Positions 22,500 through 34,700 are shown, counted from the stretch's first letter. The stretch is 64,000 nucleotides of DNA from Aphrocallistes beatrix (GCA_963281255.1 OY725495.1:1798001-1862000); one strand, 5' to 3'. Translations and numbers: made by a program. The notes: a model not told the origin generated them from the letters alone.

Positions 22500-24167
22500 G
22501 TAGTCTAGAGGCAGAAATTTATATGGTTAAGTTTAAATTGATGCTGTAGGGCACTTTTGATTTAAATATTATTCAAAATTCTAGTTATGTTCCAAAAATA
22601 CAATGGCAACCTTTTCGTAGTTTTTGAGAAGATTCTTACTTGTTTCGGGAATGTTGAAAGTAAATTTCAAATTTTCATCAGATTCCAACATAGAATCATT
22701 TCTGTCATCATGACTCAAAAATAATTCAATATTATAGTAAATGTCCCTGAAGAAAAATACGCAGTGTTGTTTGATCTCTGAAATGAGTGGTTTGGAATTG
22801 CGAGGTAATGCTTTACTGCATAGTTTTAGCGTTTCAAAATACAAAATACAAATTTATTCGTATACATAAATATTTTGAATGCAAATAATTGTAATGCTGA
22901 GTCAAAACCTGGAATCTTGTAAAAGAGAGAACGGGGGTCTTTTTGTACCGGAATGTTATTAGATTGTATCAATACCTTTTTAGACTACGAGACTTTTACG
23001 ACTATTGTCATGACTTATGCAGTAGCACAAAATATTTACTATTCGTAATTCCGGGTTTCACAATTGTTATATAGATCAGTCAAATTCTCTGATCTGGATA
23101 ATGTTGCTAAAAACTGAGAGCTTCAACGTATCACAATTATTTGGATTTAAGGTGTTTAGTCTTTGCGAATTCTTTTGCAGATGAGTTCACCTTCCAACCT
23201 AAAATTTACGCAGTTGCTATTTGGTGAATGTCAAAATATTGCAAACTAACAAGTCTAGATGAATAGCTTATGAATATTCCTTACCTATTGTAATAGTTTT
23301 TACGTGAAAACGGAAATATTCTCTTCACTTTCAGCAACTTTAAAGGCAAACATTCCTATTTTAAGCTAGATGTTCGAATGATGTTCGATATTAATATTGT
23401 ATCAGTTCAGTCCTCGATATAAATTTAACCGGATGATCACGCACATTTGTAGGATTTGCTATTTATATATTTTTACTAAATGATTTGATTTACGAAATTA
23501 CTATCCCAATTTTTTGCAGACTTAAGACTTGAATTTTCTAAAGGAGTTATACGTACTTGTAACATAACACGAATGTTGCTCTTCACACGGAGTTATGATC
23601 TTTATAACCGTTTGTAGAATTTTTTTTTCCAAAAAATTCATGATTCGTTGTGATTTAACCTTGTTAAACTTTCTTCAAAAGTTCAAAAGGATACGGATGA
23701 TTCAGTACGCGGGAAATTTCATGCAGGACAGTTTGGTACATCGATATTTCGGTACTAAACAATTCGGTGCAAGATAATTCAGCACGTGGATAATTCTGTA
23801 GATATTGTTATAATTATGTTTTACAGTTAAAGGAGATGAATCTCTCATTTTTTATTCTAGACCAGAACTTGACAGTATGTAATTTTCGAGACTCATCAGA
23901 ATGTTTCAATGTTATGAGGTTCTCAGTTTTTGGTTTGTAGATGGCACATTTAAAATTCCTCCTGGACTCTTTATAAAACTAATATCATTCATGAACTACT
24001 TCGAGAGCTGAATCCTTTGGGAGATGTTCATCTGCCTGCAATCTTGTTCGTGTTACTCACAAATAAAACAGAGGTGACTTATATAATATTTTTGGGGTGC
24101 AGATTCAAACCCTTTGTTCTGGTGCTCACCCACTCTTCTGATAGTGGATTTTGAAAAAGGGGGTATC
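22500..24167. other. Intron sequence, no gene seen
   Basis: AT-rich with scattered short frames. Around 23690-23800 words like TTCGGTAC and AATTCAGCACGTGGATAATTC recur loosely, perhaps an eroded repeat. No exon fits huntingtin here. Confidence 0.35.
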
Positions 24168-24171
24168 AATA

Positions 24172-24515
24172 CACGGGGGTAATACGATTGGAAGATAAAA
24201 TGGGAAAAATTCCCAGCGTAGATGAGCATTTATATTAGCTATTTTGGACAATATGGAATAAGAATTCGTGATTCTTTAACCTCTGTGACGTCAGAAAAAA
24301 AATTTTTCCGCAAAAATAGCCCGCCTGTCCGGAAAAAAATATTTTTTAAAAAAAATTCCTAAAAAATATTTTAGCACTACTTGTCAAATATTCCCATTCA
24401 CAGATTTATATTACTCGATTTTGGGTTCAAATATCTTCTTTGTTTGATTATATATTGTATATTGGCAAAAAATTTTAACTAAAATGCCTATTTATTGGAT
24501 ATTGCCGAATTTATT
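24172..24515 (+). repeat. Left terminal inverted repeat of Chapaev-like element
   Basis: Starts CACGGGGGTAATACG at the AATA duplication. It stays alignable with the right arm, including the AATATTTTTT/CCTAAAAAATATTTT tract and TTATTGGATA, to about 24515. Confidence 0.85.
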
Positions 24516-24886
24516 TCCGGTAATATTTACATATGAAAAATATGAGCTTTTGGTTCGTTCGCTCCACAACAAATTAATTTAACTATTTTTAGTATACTTT
24601 ATTCAATTAGTTTATTTCATAATATGTCCTTCAAATGAGTAATGTAATGCTGAATTCTTTACTATGGTAATTATACTAGCTGAAGAATTAATTGCTAGAA
24701 AGTTTTTATTAATCTTGTATATTTACAGTAGTTAATATATCATAATTCAATCTCCAAATCAGACAAACAACACAGAGAAGCAGACAAATAGCATTCTATT
24801 TAATGATATAGTAGATAACCAAACCTAAAATTTACTTATTTCAGTTAAATTTCCAAGTCATTTCAATAACTTACCTATCTATACTA

Positions 24887-27176
24887 TTATGTACTTATAT
24901 AGTTAAGAATTTTGTTAATCAATATCCGAGAAGAAGATTCTTCATCTGTGTCCCAATTATGAAGTTCTATCCTTTCTATATCACTTTCCTCATCATGACA
25001 GTCGCTGCAAGTATCAGCGAGTATATTCCCCTGTTCTTTAGAAAGCCTTTCTGCGTTATCCCACCGTAAATTATAATTATAGGTCACCATACATTCAATC
25101 AATCTCTGTGGGTATAGCTCGTGCTCTAACTTGGTCTTAAATCTAAGATCCCAAAGATTTTCTGGAATGCAGCATCTCTCCGCTCTGCTCTGAACTTATT
25201 GCTGCCCCTGCTGTTAGTTGAGGTTCATAATGGAAGAAGTATTCCATATAATGGTGGAAAGTATATGCGATTTTAATGACCAAGGTAAACCGGTTGCATC
25301 CCATGATTCTCTGAATAGGCAAATACTCTCTTCCCAACCAGGCTTTCTTAAAAGACCCAAACACCTGTCTTTTACCATCTTTATTGATTTTAGGGCGTTT
25401 AACAAGGAGGTGTGATGGCTAGAGAATGGTATAATATCCAAATTAGCCAAAAGTCGAGAGCAAGAGTTACCTTCTAGAGCGCCATCCCAGTACTCAGATC
25501 GATATACTTTGCATCTTTGCAAAGCTTGACAATGTTGTTTATACAGTAAACGATCATATCGATTAGTCGCATTTTGAGATGGCCTAGCTACACCATGCAA
25601 CCGATTGACGAGACCAAGAAGTATATGGAGAGGAGCAAGAGCAAGTATTTCCATAGGTGAATCTGACCACTTGATAGTTGGTTCATGAGATACGCTATTA
25701 GTTTTTGAATGAAAATCCTTAATTAATTCATTATACCTTCTTGCACGAAGAGGTGTTCCGGTACATTTTGTATTCTTCCGCCATATACAAAATGGGCAAG
25801 GATGCTTGCTAGATGCTTGCTGAATTCCAACGAGCATAGCAGCTACTTTAAAATCGCATGCAATTTGGATCGGAATATCCAAGTTAAAGATGTTTCGAAT
25901 AGATGTTAAATTTAGTAATGAGCGCAAGTTTTCTGAATTTTCGGATGCGTGACCCATCGCGATTACAAAGTTGGAAAGAACGCTATTAGGATTTGCTATA
26001 TACAGACTATTCGGAAGCATTGAAACTATATTGACAGACAGCTTGAGGAATTGTTTACCGCCATCCAGTTGTACTTTAAGTCTCGAAATTCTGTTCAATT
26101 GTTTATATGTGATTATATTCAATAATCTTTCAACATCGGTACAAATTCCCATTGGAACCAGTTCAAAGTTTTGTGTTTCTGAATGGATCATTTTGATGGA
26201 TACTGAAGTAAATATTTCTCCAAATATTGACCATTTTTCATCCCATGCTCCTTTTATTCCCCCCGTGGGAAAATGGATTCCTTCTTTGCGAAGAATTCTA
26301 CCCAGCTCAAAATACGACTTTTCCCCCAAACCAAGGTGACCTCTTCTGCATATCTCGGACTGCCTCTCTGCTTAAAACGTGATTACTAATATTATGTTTT
26401 GCACTCTTATACGGAATTGTAGCCACAGCTAATTGATTATTCGAATCGAATGGATGATATAATGATTGGGCATTAAATAGTGTAATAAAGCTATTGTCGC
26501 TAACTGAACCTTCGAGACTACTTACCAGGAAGTTAGCAGTGAGATATTCAGTGTATCCACGAGACTCTACCCTTTCTGCGAAGTGTTTTCCAGCCTGCCG
26601 AGAAGATTGTGGGCGTTTCATAACTCGTTTGCAAAAGTCGATATCATGGACATTAGTAGACATTCCACACTTGCTGCACATTAATCTGACAGGAGATTGT
26701 TCAAAAGGCCTACCAGGATTAGGGCCTTGTGTCTTGAGTTTTGAGAGATGATTATTCATGGAGGACGAGCATATTTTGCATATATGGCATCGATCTGTAG
26801 GGACACAAAGAATCGCCTTCCGAGTAATGTTACATGGAATTTCGACATTTAGGTTGGATTCAATATTAGATCTATCGGAATGCCATTTGTGTATGTTCAG
26901 TTTGCCACTTTCTAATTCTGATAACCGAGATCTACAACTACAACAAAATACCTTTGGCTTAAAGAGATCAATTATTTCAGCGCGAAGATCTATGTTGTAA
27001 AACTTATAAACTCTGTCAATCACCAGATTAGTAGGAGGCTGTTGCAAATTTTTCTTAGCTAAATCTTTTGGCGATAGGCGGATATAACAAAAACGGCAGA
27101 CTTTGTACAGTGAATCCACATGGTAATTATCCCAAATATTCAAGAGATTTTCTGGTATTAATAATGAAGAAGACAT
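24887..27176 (-). pseudogene. Transposase with RAG1-N-terminal-like zinc region, frameshifted
   Basis: Start chosen at 27176 (MSSSLLIPENLL); 35 upstream in-frame codons look non-coding. Residues 27-30 CRFC, 78-81 in VFCCSCRSRL, W98 and 130-136 CHICKIC follow the order C-x2-C, DxVxKxxxID, F-C-x2-C, W, C-x2-C of the RAG1 N-terminal region. The frame ends at 26307. It resumes one base over (about 26330) in a G5A4 run, giving a second segment to 25214. That segment has QLDGGK (first Asp), CDFKVAAMLVG (second Asp, 70 residues on), HPCPFC, APLHILLGL and ALEGNSCSRLL (presumed Glu, 127 residues further). Further frame changes near 25255 and 25145 separate FHHYMEYFF...SEQSGEMLHS and LIECMVTYNYNLRW, an expected transposase tail. 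Predicted intact length is about 760 residues. Cut-and-paste transposition is inferred from family features. Frame changes fall in homopolymers, so base-calling error should be excluded. Confidence 0.75.
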
Positions 27177-27549
27177 GTTACTGAAAAATGAATAAAGAAT
27201 TAAATTTTTGTGACACTTATATAGAAATGGTATAGATATGGTTCCTACATAATAACAATAGATTAGCAAGACAGCCAAATAGCATGCAATGAAGAAGTCT
27301 TAAAATCATACTCATATTTGTATTTTTATGTTATCAGGATATAATTTTATAGTTAGTGTTAGAATACAGATGTGGTATCATCCAACCGTTGGCTAAGCAC
27401 GAGTATACTATAACATAGCGTTACCCAACGGTTAATTACTTAAACTCATTATTTCAATAAAATCAGTTTTAGAACATAGGCATAGAGAATTGTCAAAGTG
27501 AATAAAATTGCAATGACATGCAGAAATTATACTCTGACTGACAGAGAAT

Positions 27550-27879
27550 ACATTTGGCATTATCCAATAAATGTGTATTTTTAGTTTAAATTAATTCAAA
27601 ATATAATCAAACAAAGAAGATATTTGCACCAAAAATAGTGTAATATAAATCTGTGAATGGTAATATTTGACAAGGACAGTTAAAATATTTTTTAGGAATT
27701 TTTTTTAAAAAAATATTTTTTCCGGACAGGCGGACTATTTTTGTGGAAAAAATTTTTTATGACGTCACAGAGGTTAAAGAATTACGAATTCTTATTCCAT
27801 ATTGTCCAAAATAGCCAACATAAATGCTCATCTACGTTGGGAATTTTTCCCATTTTATCTTCCAAATATTACACCTGTG
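27550..27879 (-). repeat. Right terminal inverted repeat of Chapaev-like element
   Basis: Reverse complement starts CACAGGTGTAATATTTGG and mirrors 24172-24515. AATA follows at 27880-27883. Confidence 0.85.
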
Positions 27880-27883
27880 AATA

Positions 27884-29342
27884 GTTTCCAGCATTTCTTG
27901 TCAACTACGGATGTTAAAATTTTTTTAATCTTACCCATAATATTTGACGTAAAGTACAAGTTGAAGGCATGCCAACACATTATAACAATGATGAAAACTT
28001 TGCTCTTAAGACACTTTTCTAACAAGTTGTGCTTTTGTCTCACCTTTCGACATTCGTCATTATTTCGAAGCTGCGGTAGAACAGCTTTCAATGACTGCAT
28101 CTCAACAAATTGATTTTATATTTTGGGTAAACCTACTTCGCGTGGTCCTATTGAAATGTGGAACCATCACCAAAAAGTCCTTCAGGGAATTCCTAAAACA
28201 ACGGAGTCGAAGCATGGCATATATTATATAATGCAGATGTCGGATGTTGCCTTCTAAATATCGAATACTCTACACACAAAATTTGATCGCAGAGGGTACT
28301 GAGTTTTCAGTTATAATAGAATCAGTTTCAAAGCTAAATTAGGCTAAAGAGGTGTAAATTCTAAATTGCAAAAAAGGGCACCTTTTGATCAAATCATGTA
28401 AAAACTTGTGGTTCTGAGAAAAGCATCAAAGGACATCTTTGGGGGCTTTGATACTCAATGTTGAAGTGGAATTTCTACAAATTCATAAACTAAATCCTTG
28501 CAAGAACAATAACTTCAAAGTATTCAAAATTTCGATAAATCTCCGCGTTGATAAATTATATATAATTTTTTTAAAAATTAAATGACCCCTTTAGAACTGT
28601 GATAAATTTATTTTAAGCTACTGTTGTACTTATCCAAAGTAAACCACAACAAAAAGATCTTGCGTATCTTTGACTTTGAAATGTTTCCTTTCTCGAAACA
28701 ATTCGATCGCATTTGTACTTTTGACATTTTGTTGTCGAGACAATACTATGTAGTTTTGGACTCACACATTCTTCAAATTTTAAAATGATTTTTGAGTAAT
28801 GATGATTAGCAAGGATGTAAGGTTGTTAATTTTTGTATTAGTTGTACTCCAATGGAATTGACCGAACAGAAATTTTAATTCCAGGATTTGATGAAATTGC
28901 TCTCTTGACGCTTTCTAGTATATAATAAATTTCAAAATCATTCTTATATTTCTAGTATAAGGAAGATGCCATTTGTGAGATTATGGAGTGCATTCTAGTG
29001 CTTATTGCAAGTTGATTGCGAATATAATGTGTCAAATGAACCAGTGGAGAATTATCGGAAAGATGGAGACAATGGTTTAAAAAGCTTAATATCGAGGATT
29101 TGATCGGTGATGATCCAAAATACATGAATCCAAAATACATGACCCGGAATTAATTCCCAATTTCAATAACATGAAACTGAATTTGATGACAAAATATATA
29201 ATCCATAGTTGATAATGCAGTGTAATTACTATATACTATTAATAGGTGAGTATCAGATGACTAAACATTTCGAAAACATTGTTTGCTTGATTCTTAAAGA
29301 ATCTTACAATTGACCTGGATTGGTAATTACTTTAAGCTTACC
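27884..29342. other. Intron sequence, no gene seen
   Basis: AT-rich with no frame or repeat I recognise. Open frames on both strands at 27802-28113 are mutual shadows without motifs. Confidence 0.4.
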
Positions 29343-29371
29343 TTCTCCAACATTTAAATTATGTTGGAGAA
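29343..29371. repeat. Perfect 11-bp stem hairpin before an HTT acceptor
   Basis: TTCTCCAACAT, a 7-base loop, then ATGTTGGAGAA, ending 57 bases before the exon that starts at 29428. In RNA it would form near the branch-point region. Function unknown. Confidence 0.7.
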
Positions 29372-29427
29372 AATTTCACAATTATTCTTATCTACCTTTT
29401 ACGAGTCTCTTTTTATTCTCATTTTAG

Positions 29428-29703
29428 CCCTTAAAATGTTATCCTTTCTGCTTACAAACCTATCTTCTGAGAAACTATTTCTCTACATTCCTCAATTTTT
29501 GATATATCCAATAAAATCTTTCCTAACTTCTTTATGTCAAATTCCACATTTTTATGATCTTCTCATAATTCCAGATTGTGTTTGGGAATCATTTTGGGTT
29601 GATGAATCAAGAAGAAAAGTGGGTACTTTTCCATTAATACCCGATGCTTATTTGCAAGATCCAGAATGTTTTAAAATGATCTTGAAGAGAATTATCACAC
29701 TTG
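29428..29703 (+). CDS. HTT: Huntingtin homologue, exon (diagnostic)
   Basis: The acceptor TTCTCATTTTAG and donor GTTTGT bound the exon; it takes one base from the previous exon and ends in phase 1. It reads LKMLSFLLTNLSSEKLFLY, then PDCVWESFWVDESRRKVGTF, ending LKRIITL. The VW...W....G.F..IP..FLQ....F...I.RI.TLGW pattern across this and the next exon is the vertebrate huntingtin pattern around PLVWKLGW and YRINTLGW. Spacing is also conserved. With the next exon this is the strongest evidence for the gene's identity. Confidence 0.85.
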
Positions 29704-29772
29704 GTTTGTTATGTTTTTTATAAAAAAATAGTCTTTTAAAAATATGTGCGCTCAAAATTACAAGAAAAATAT

Positions 29773-29990
29773 TTATTACAAGCACGCTTCGCATGCTTGG
29801 GCTGCGATGCTTGCGGATATAAAGTGTTCGCCTGAGGCGCCCTTTGGGCGCCTAGACTCACATTGACTAATTATAAGGTAGAAAACATCTCAACGTTTGT
29901 CTTACTGTTATAATCGATATCACTCAAAAATCACAAAATGAATCAATTTTTGATGCCTAATGATGAGACAATAACAGATTGATGTTCAGA
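29773..29990 (+). repeat. HT-repeat 5'-truncated copy with GC hairpins
   Basis: ACAAGCACGCTTCGCATGC leads into GAGGCGCCCTTTGGGCGCC (intact second hairpin) and the start of the core. The first hairpin is mutated (GGATATAAAGTGTTCGCC). It stops abruptly in the core near 29990. Intronic. Confidence 0.75.
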
Positions 29991-30522
29991 GCCAACATAG
30001 GTAATTTATTGCCATCATGTATAGTGATGAAAATAGTCAGGTGGCACTGATTGATAATTCTAAAAAGTTGATGATTGATTAGAAAAATTTAACTGTGACT
30101 AATTCGAATGTGTATTATTCGAATCTGGAATCCGATTAGCTGCATCTCATACAATTTAGAAGAATCCTCTTCATGAATAGACCCATTTTAGTTCAATTTA
30201 TATGTGAAATAATCGTATGTGAAATAATATGTGAAATATAAGTGTTTCGAATACTTTTGTCCCCTTGGTGTATTAACTCGTAGGATTATTCATTTTATTA
30301 ATCATGAATATTCATACATATTTTGTACATTAATATTTCTTAATTGTAGAGCATATACATTTAATTACTAGTAATATATTAAACTGAACTAAGATGAGAA
30401 TAAACGGGATTTTAACACCACCCATTAAGTAGATATCATTTTATAAATGCGGCAAACACCATTTCACTCCTTGTAACTCAGTTTCATATAGATATTATGT
30501 TAATTCATTTTTATATTTTAAG
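29991..30522. other. Intron sequence, no gene seen
   Basis: AT-rich, ends at the acceptor TTTTATATTTTAAG. Confidence 0.35.
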
Positions 30523-30620
30523 GTTGGAGAACTCAAGATCAATTTGAAGAGATTTGGAGTTTAATAATAAGAGTATTGATTCCTAATTTAAATACTGATG
30601 TTGAATTCATAAACACAGAG
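30523..30620 (+). CDS. HTT: Huntingtin homologue, exon (diagnostic)
   Basis: Acceptor TATATTTTAAG and consensus donor GTATGT. The split codon G|GT gives Gly, so the join reads ...IITLGWRTQDQFEEIWSLII. Vertebrate huntingtin has TLGW....QFEE.W..L.GVL at the same place. It ends INTE in phase 0, matching the next exon (EQTLMCKT). The vertebrate protein has an acidic E/D-rich stretch here, which is much shorter in this gene. Confidence 0.85.
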
Positions 30621-31517
30621 GTATGTCTGCACATTCGTTTGAATATTTGATAATATTAATATATTTTTAGTGAAGGAATACTATATTATTTCTAGCAGTT
30701 ACATAACAATTATTAACGATAATTACCTGTTAAAAATAGTGTTTTGAGTATAACCATCCCATTCTTTTTCAAGTTGGTTATGCTGTCGTTATTTTTAATT
30801 CCCATTAATTATTTATTTTAACACAGCTAATCGCTCTTTCAGCATTTCCAGAGCTTCTACCAATTGCTCTATTAATTAGATCAATATTTATTACTCTCTT
30901 AATTTAAATTGAGCATAAAATGGTGACAATGATGTCCCATAATGAAACGCATTATAAACAAGAATAATGTAAGGAAGTTTATTATGTATGTTTGTTTCAA
31001 TTACATTGATCATAGCATTTATCTTTTTCAGTTTTGAATATATTAGCTAATTAATATATTAGTTGATTTAAATGGGTAGTTATGTTGTGAAGAATTAATA
31101 ATGATTCTTATTTGGTGATATTACACTGGGCAAAAAGCCGATGTTCCCGACATTTTAGGAGGTATTTTCGTGCTAAATTTGAAGGTGCCATCTGTTTTGC
31201 CGTATTGGCTCGAGTAAAACAATGTCAACTTTTGCTTTTCGAAATGGTGCTAAAAGCAGCGAAGATCAAACTTCCATATTTTTCGAACGCCATAATAGGG
31301 ACTGTAACAGACTTTCTTGAAATTGCATTTGATATATTTTAAGTTCTGATTTTAATTTCAAAAATGTTTAGCACTATTATGTTTAGATGTTTAGAAACTG
31401 GCAACTGGTAATTTTTGGAATATAGCAAAAAATGGCAATAATCGAGAATTAAAAAACACCATTTGGTGTAGGTATAGAAATTAGCTGCTACAAATAAGAC
31501 TAATAGGAACTGTGATA
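30621..31517. other. Intron sequence, no gene seen
   Basis: AT-rich. The short frame at 31112-31342 has no motif. Confidence 0.35.
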
Positions 31518-31653
31518 GTAGAGCGGCATAGCTATAAAATTGTTCATTTAATGATGCAAGCATGAAAATTGAAACTGAGATAGATGAACATATTGAAAAA
31601 GATATGGATATGGAGGCATCGCGAATTTTCATTATTTTCAAGATGGCTGGCAT
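31339..31653 (-). CDS. Small hydrophobic ORF in an inverted-repeat arm (hypothetical)
   Basis: An ATG-started 104-codon frame, MPAILKIMKIRDASISIS..., with long hydrophobic stretches (FLLVLFVAANFY). The first 45 or so codons are paralogous to the frame at 35044-35196, in the opposite arm of an inverted repeat. Start codon, ILKIMKIRD and the AALL/YAAPL region are conserved between the two. It could be a duplicated small gene or just repeat sequence. Not recognised; low confidence that it is expressed. Confidence 0.25.
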   Translation of the reverse strand: MPAILKIMKIRDASISISFSICSSISVSIFMLASLNEQFYSYAALLSQFLLVLFVAANFYTYTKWCFLILDYCHFLLYSKNYQLPVSKHLNIIVLNIFEIKIRT

Positions 31654-31790
31654 TTTTATAGGGGCATATCCGCAGTTTTTGACCGGTATTTACATACTGT
31701 ATATCAATTTTATATTAGGCAATATCAGAAGCTGAGACTAGTGCCATTCAAAATAACACGGTCTACCTACTCTTCTATAAAATCGAGAGC
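31518..31790 (-). repeat. Left arm of a 3.7-kb inverted repeat
   Basis: Alignable to the complement of 34900-35200: GGCAATATCAGAAGCTGAG, AGGGGC near ATTTTTATA, ATTTTCATTATTTTCAAGAT and GCGGCATAGC occur in both in mirrored order. Spacer 31791-34899. No TSD found, so either a transposon with eroded ends or two inverted copies of one repeat. Confidence 0.65.
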
Positions 31791-34700
31791 CTTATAAAAA
31801 GGAAAGAATTTTTTCCTTTGGAGGCTACAGAGAAAAATTTCATTTTGTCCATCAAATATTTAAAAAATATACTTTTACATTCTTGATCAACTCAATAATT
31901 ACTGAAGTTAATGTTGATTACGAACATCAGCATTAAGAATTGATTTAACTTCATTTGATAAAGTTAATTGGATATTTGCATATTGCGTACTACGTATGTA
32001 TACATGCACCTCAAATGCACTAATTGATTATCCTGCACTAAGTATATTTTAAAACACTTGTACACAATATTTCTTCTTGCTAGTAGCACATGACTGTCTA
32101 AAGATCCTTTTTTGTATTCAACTATGGTTAGCGTCTTCCACGTTAAGTATAATGATGTGGTCTGGTCAAATATTCAATTCAATTATCAAGAATCAATGCC
32201 CATCAGATTCCAGTGTCCGTTTATCTGTTCTCTTCAGCATAATAAGCAGTGTTGTTGAATTTGAGTTGGAATTTCTTATGATACTTTGCTTTGTATACAA
32301 CCATGTCTAAATTGACAAAGTAACTAAATTTTGCTTAGAATTATATGTCATTAAAATTTTGATTAAGGAATAAAGATATTACACATATTTATCTTAACAC
32401 GTTGTTAGTTTACACTATTCAATACATCTTTACATCCGTAATATTAAAACAATGATCGCTCTTCAAAGAAGCTTCTCTAACCTGATGAGTTTTGCAACAT
32501 TTGTGGCAAATACACCCTTAAAGAATAGAGGATATCTATCGCTAATTTTGTTAAAAATAACTATTGCGCCTATTTTGGCATGAAATTTGGAGATCAGGAT
32601 AAGCCATTGGCTCCACATATTGTGTGCCAATCCTGCATTGTATCCCACATTAGCAACCGAAATAAAATGTGATTTATTAATATTGACAAAATTTACTGGG
32701 TGTTCCATACAACATTAATCTATTAATGTGTTTTTAATATATTAGAAATTTCCTGTTAGCGCTTTACGCATGTTAAATATTACAATGACTCATTGAGCAT
32801 ACACTCATTATTACAACATTTTTTAAATTCCGAAATTTTCGATTTTTGCTGTTTTTAACATTTTTAACAACCACCAATTGATCTATAAATATAAAGGCAA
32901 TAATGCAAAACGGTTCAGTTTTTGATCCAGCCCATAAAATGCATTATGTATATTTCCACTAAGTCTTTTACACCCCACTAGTATGGTATTTGAAAGAATC
33001 AAAGTTTAATTTCGCTATTTATCTACTTTTCGTAACTAAAGAATGACAGCGTCTTAAAAAATCAAGCCGATTTACACATATACATACCTACGCACATGCA
33101 AATGCATACACTGTATTATTATTGAATTATACTGCACACTTGAACATGTTAATATAGAATCCACGCTATATCAATGTATATTGTTATTGTTGCCATTATT
33201 AAATATTTGTCCAGTTAATGTATAAAGTCATAGCCAGCGCCATGTTTTATTGGCATTGGGTATCCTATGAGAGATTTCTCCGAAATTATGTGCATTTATG
33301 GAGGAATATATACTGTACAATTCGATAAAATAGGAGGTAGTGAGTATACGTGCACCAAGGACACACCCAGGGTCGCTGGCCTTGAAAGTATACAATTATC
33401 CAATTAAGGATACCGCCCGCGAACAATGCTTCAGTTTGGCTAGCAGCCTATGTAAAAAGATATATCTAAGATGTTGCGTGGGAACGTAGTAGATTTGAAA
33501 GATATTAACGATTCAAAACAGTTTTTAATTACAATTTCTAGTTTTTGAGATACAGCGTCTAAAAGTCTGTTTTTTTCGTTTTTCGCTTGCACATCTTAAT
33601 AGTTAAGCCCCCCGCACTCCCTGTATTTTTGAAAAAGGGTTTATCAAATTTTAAAAAAATTGAAAGATAGGTGGTCTACCATATCAAGTACCTTGAAAGA
33701 CCAGAAATAATGACAATAATCAAAAACTGTTAAATTAATAAGGATTTTTAAAAAGGCCCCAAAAATCACTGAAAATTTTTTTCTCTAAATCAACTATAAA
33801 ATTTATAATATATACAAATTCATAAATGTTCTGGTCTTTTCTATATTGCCAAATAAGTTCGAACAGCTATTGAAAATTTGAGCCTTCTATCTAAAGTCTA
33901 TTTTGGCCTTTTTTATTTAAAAGATGGTCAATTTTGTAATTTTAAAGTCCTTAGATATAGTGATTTTTAGTTAAAATATTAAATACCTTGTAAAATATGC
34001 CATTAATAGTTAATAAAAGCATTTACAGGCAAATATTCGCATTTAAGTTCATTATTTAACATATCGAACGAAATTTGGGGAAATATCAAAAGTAAGCTGA
34101 AAATCCATAAAGTCCCTTGAGTCGCATAATCCTAAATATTTTCAGGTCATTGTGAATAATAATTCATATTACTACTACTCCATAGTCTAATGTTTCTGTT
34201 TATAATGAATAACAAGAGTCTACGACTTTTTAGTTTTTAAGTTAGGATTTTTGAAAAATGCCACGTCACCACATGAAAATATGTTTAAAACTTAACTATC
34301 CATTGTATGTAAAGCAATTTTTATCAATAATCATATATATACCGTTATGAAAAGTAAATTAGGAATTGAGAAATAAGGATTTGCGCTTATATTAACAGAG
34401 ATGGAGAGATATCTCTTATCGGACCTTAAATGGGGGTTTTGAGCGAATATGGAAGGTCCAAGGCCAGAACTTCCAGAGTAATTATGAAAAATTTTCCATA
34501 GCATTATCCCCAACAATTGTAAAGATTCTTTAGCATAATATCCACACTTAGACATATATTTCTTGATTAGATTCGATATTTTCTAATTTATTCAAATTTC
34601 TCCATAGAGTTAGTATTAGTACAATAAACTCATTGATAAGTAATAAATGCGTTAAAAAGCATTATTTTAAATTTTCTGTTGCTCTAAACTTAAAGCGGGT

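Larger units (their letters stand above)
24172..27879. mobile_element. Chapaev-like DNA transposon, 3.7 kb, 4-bp TSD
   Basis: The terminal inverted repeats run about 340 bp (24172 to about 24515, and about 27550 to 27879). The left end reads CACGGGGGTAATACG and the right end complemented reads CACAGGTGTAATA. AATA is duplicated at 24168-24171 and 27880-27883. The arms include TGACGTCA and GCCTGTCCGG blocks and differ at a modest number of positions. CAC-starting ends with a 4-bp duplication fit the Chapaev group of the CMC supergroup better than Transib (5 bp) or CACTA (2-3 bp). It lies in an HTT intron in antisense orientation and encodes the gene at 24887-27176. Confidence 0.85.

Noticed and set aside
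26300-26335. Programmed -1 frameshift
   Set aside because: The shift needed is +1, and other unrelated frameshifts occur later in the same gene, so ordinary decay or error is simpler.
24172-27879. A RAG1/RAG2-type (ProtoRAG) locus
   Set aside because: No RAG2-like kelch frame is present, the TSD is 4 bp rather than 5 bp, and the core motifs fit a Chapaev-type protein better.
31112-31342. 76-codon ORF in an intron
   Set aside because: No motif, no repeat relationship, no splice context.
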